From Streptomyces sp. SJL17-4 (GTDB lineage Bacteria > Actinomycetota > Actinomycetes > Streptomycetales > Streptomycetaceae): a stretch of 64,000 nt of DNA. The stretch spans positions 3,844,001 through 3,908,000 of the forward strand of contig NZ_CP104578.1 in the NCBI RefSeq assembly GCF_036826855.1. The letters run 5' to 3'. Under the pieces are notes generated by a model, which saw only the letters and a list, made by a program, of their open reading frames with translations, was not told the origin of the DNA and did no database searches. Every line of letters starts with the position of its first letter. Positions within the stretch are counted from its first letter, which is position 1. A program made the position numbers and the translations under genes. Of the stretch, positions 62,629 through 64,000 are shown piece by piece.

Positions 62629-63171
62629 CTAAACCCCCGGCTTCGGCTTCCAGTCCTGGACGAGGAGTCCGAGGATGACCTCGTCGAGGAACTCGCCCAT
62701 CACCCAGGCCGAGGAGCGCAGTACGCCCTCGCGGACGAAGCCGTTGCTCTCGGCGGAGCGGAGCATCGCGGTGTTGTCCGCCAGCGTCTCGATCTGCAGC
62801 CGCTGGAAGCTGCGGACGACGAAGCCGTAGTGGCACAGCGTCGCGACGACGTCGGTGCCGTAACCCTTGCCACGGGCCGAGGGCAGCAGCCCCAACCCGA
62901 TGTGCGCGGCCCGGTTGTGGGTGTCGATGCCCCACAGGTTCGCGCTACCGATCAGGGTGCCTCCCTCCAACTCGACGATGGAGAACGGCACATGCCCCTC
63001 GACCGTGTCGTCCACGACGAGCCGCCGGTCCTTCGAGCCGGGCGTGACCGGCCGCCACGGCCCGGCCTCGGCCCGCGAGGCGTTGACCACGTCGTCGTAG
63101 AGCTCGGCCCGCAGAACCGGGATGTCTTCCTCGTACCGAGCCCTGAGCCCGACCTTGCTACCCCTAAGCAT
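62629..63171 (-). CDS. GNAT-family N-acetyltransferase
   Basis: A 180-residue acetyltransferase of the RimJ/RimL subtype. The acetyl-CoA site is LLPSARGKGYGTDVVATL (R-G-K-G-Y-G), and the C-terminal half has LQIETLADNTAMLRSAESNG with the conserved Asn. Substrates of this group include ribosomal proteins, aminoglycosides and small amines; none is indicated here. ATG 63169-63171 is the start. It is convergent with the sigma factor gene, 64 bp apart. Confidence 0.82.
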   Translation of the reverse strand: MLRGSKVGLRARYEEDIPVLRAELYDDVVNASRAEAGPWRPVTPGSKDRRLVVDDTVEGHVPFSIVELEGGTLIGSANLWGIDTHNRAAHIGLGLLPSARGKGYGTDVVATLCHYGFVVRSFQRLQIETLADNTAMLRSAESNGFVREGVLRSSAWVMGEFLDEVILGLLVQDWKPKPGV

Positions 63172-63280
63172 GCGAGCTTCCTATCCGACCCGCCTCGCCG
63201 ACGGCAAACCAATAAGCCGCCGGTGGGGAGGCCGGCGATATCCCTTCGCCGATCCCCCGGAGTACGGGAATCATGAGCGG

Positions 63281-63505
63281 ATGTCGTCGACGTCGACCGA
63301 AGCAACAGCCCGCCGGCTGCGGGATTGTGCCGCGCTCTGGAGGGAGGGCGAGCTCTCCGCCGCCGATGTCGTCGGCGCGGCCTGCGACGCGCTCGTCGCC
63401 GGGCTCGACGGCCCCGCGCTGCGGATCCTCGCCGCCTGCACACGCGCCGAAGCCGACTACGACGTGCACGACCTGCTTCCCCGGTGCTCGATGAGCTCGT
63501 CGTAG
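63281..63505 (+). CDS. Short hypothetical protein, possibly frame-interrupted
   Basis: A 74-codon helical frame (RLRDCAALWREGELSAADVV to LAACTRAEADYDVHDLLPRC). Streptomycetes carry similar small proteins whose C-terminus continues PPVLDELVVGG. In this sequence that continuation (PVLDELVVGGRLR) is found in the next frame, right after 63480, so a one-base error may have shortened the reading. A second frame (63273-63494) overlaps but looks non-coding. Function unknown. Confidence 0.5.
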   Translation: MSSTSTEATARRLRDCAALWREGELSAADVVGAACDALVAGLDGPALRILAACTRAEADYDVHDLLPRCSMSSS

Positions 63506-63654
63506 GAGGCCGCCTCCGCCGTCGGCCGACCGCCCCGTACCTCAGACGTCAGGCGGCACCGGGCCCAAGTCACCGCCGCTGGGCGGGGGTGGCGTTCCGA
63601 AGGGGGAATCGGCGTCCCGCCCCTTCGCCGATCATGACTGTTACGGTCGTTCCC

Positions 63655-64000
63655 ATGGCCACCACGACACTGCGGATACCCACCCCCGAAGGCCAGGCGG
63701 ACGCCTTCGCCGCCTTCCCCGACGACGGCCGGCAGCACCCCGGCGTGCTCCTCTACATGGACGTGTTCGGTCCGCGGCCTCGGCTGGAGGAGATGGCGCG
63801 CGAGCTGGCCGGGCACGGGTATTACGTGCTCGTCCCCCACGTCTACTACCGGGAGGGGCAGGCGCCCCTCATCGAGCTTCCCGAGCACATCGGGGAGGAG
63901 GAGCGGCCCGCGCTCTTCGAGCAGCTCATGCCGTTCTACCTCGCGCACACCACCGAGCGCATCCTGCGCGACGCCGACGCCTACCTCGCGTTCCTCGCCG
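63655..64000 (+). CDS. Dienelactone hydrolase-family protein, N-terminal part
   Basis: The first 115 codons of an alpha/beta hydrolase, cut by the window end. VLLYMDVFGPRPRLEEMARE is the beta3-loop region, and LAGHGYYVLVPHVYYREGQA is characteristic of dienelactone hydrolases. The catalytic Cys/Ser lies beyond the window. ATG at 63655 is chosen. The preceding gap 63506-63654 shows no additional gene. Confidence 0.83.
   Translation, partial: MATTTLRIPTPEGQADAFAAFPDDGRQHPGVLLYMDVFGPRPRLEEMARELAGHGYYVLVPHVYYREGQAPLIELPEHIGEEERPALFEQLMPFYLAHTTERILRDADAYLAFLA

Noticed and set aside
1..64000. tRNA, rRNA or riboswitch genes
   Set aside because: No cloverleaf with a conserved TTCGA arm, rRNA segment or known riboswitch core was recognised in any intergenic region; a covariance-model scan would be needed to exclude weak cases.

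Overview
The window looks like a chromosome segment of a Streptomyces (or close relative). Base composition is very GC-rich with strong GC3 bias, GTG/TTG starts and GTGA stop/start overlaps are frequent, and it carries a typical streptomycete set: futalosine-pathway menaquinone genes (mqnB, mqnA), XPB and HelD helicases, DUF2530, DUF2771 and DUF3027 proteins, an ECF41-type sigma factor and CsoR-controlled copper genes.

Layout. 1-5014: edge of a MarR gene, ribbon-helix-helix protein, NCS2 purine permease, DUF2530 and a CtpE-like P-type ATPase. 5015-6185: a gene-free convergent gap filled by an ~870-bp imperfect palindrome. 6186-15452: sacsin-type ATPase, DUF3027, MFS transporter, DUF2771 lipoprotein, mqnB-mqnA and a cold-shock protein. 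15747-17506: a solitary large serine recombinase. 17613-25270: HAD phosphatase, siderophore-type ABC importer (two permeases plus ATPase, no binding protein), a membrane protein and a helicase-associated protein. 25324-32756: Uma2 protein, XPB, a duplicated two-gene membrane module, HelD, a DHFR-like reductase and a kinase-fold protein. 33016-39579: copper island (cutC, secreted copper-locus protein, copZ, copA, csoR, a tiny Cys protein, BlaI/M56 pair) with four CsoR-like boxes. 39727-44839: acetyltransferase, methyltransferase, Fur regulator and three tandem LuxR-type regulators, the middle one degenerate. 44936-53335: an unusual biosynthetic-looking cluster (MshA-like glycosyltransferase, MetRS-like protein, degenerate SDR, PrpF-like isomerase, AsnB-like amidotransferase, divergent PIG-L deacetylase). 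53425-64000: hypothetical proteins, LysE exporter, DUF2087, DeoR regulator with DUF4406/NUDIX genes, carboxylesterase, FAD oxidoreductase with an ECF41 sigma factor, GNAT and a dienelactone hydrolase cut by the window end.

Three window-wide features stand out. About twenty otherwise normal genes are broken by one- or two-base shifts, many in G or C runs, so most are probably sequencing errors and each gene is annotated here as one locus. Short tandem repeats start at or just after the stop codon of at least nine unrelated genes. Two families of MITE-like palindromic elements (5140-6010; 9541-9773 and 50232-50468) fill gaps between genes.

The most interesting candidate system is 44936-53335. 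It combines the glycosyltransferase/deacetylase logic of mycothiol synthesis with an aminoacyl-tRNA-synthetase paralogue that has lost KMSKS, plus amidotransferase and isomerase genes. No product can be assigned from sequence alone.
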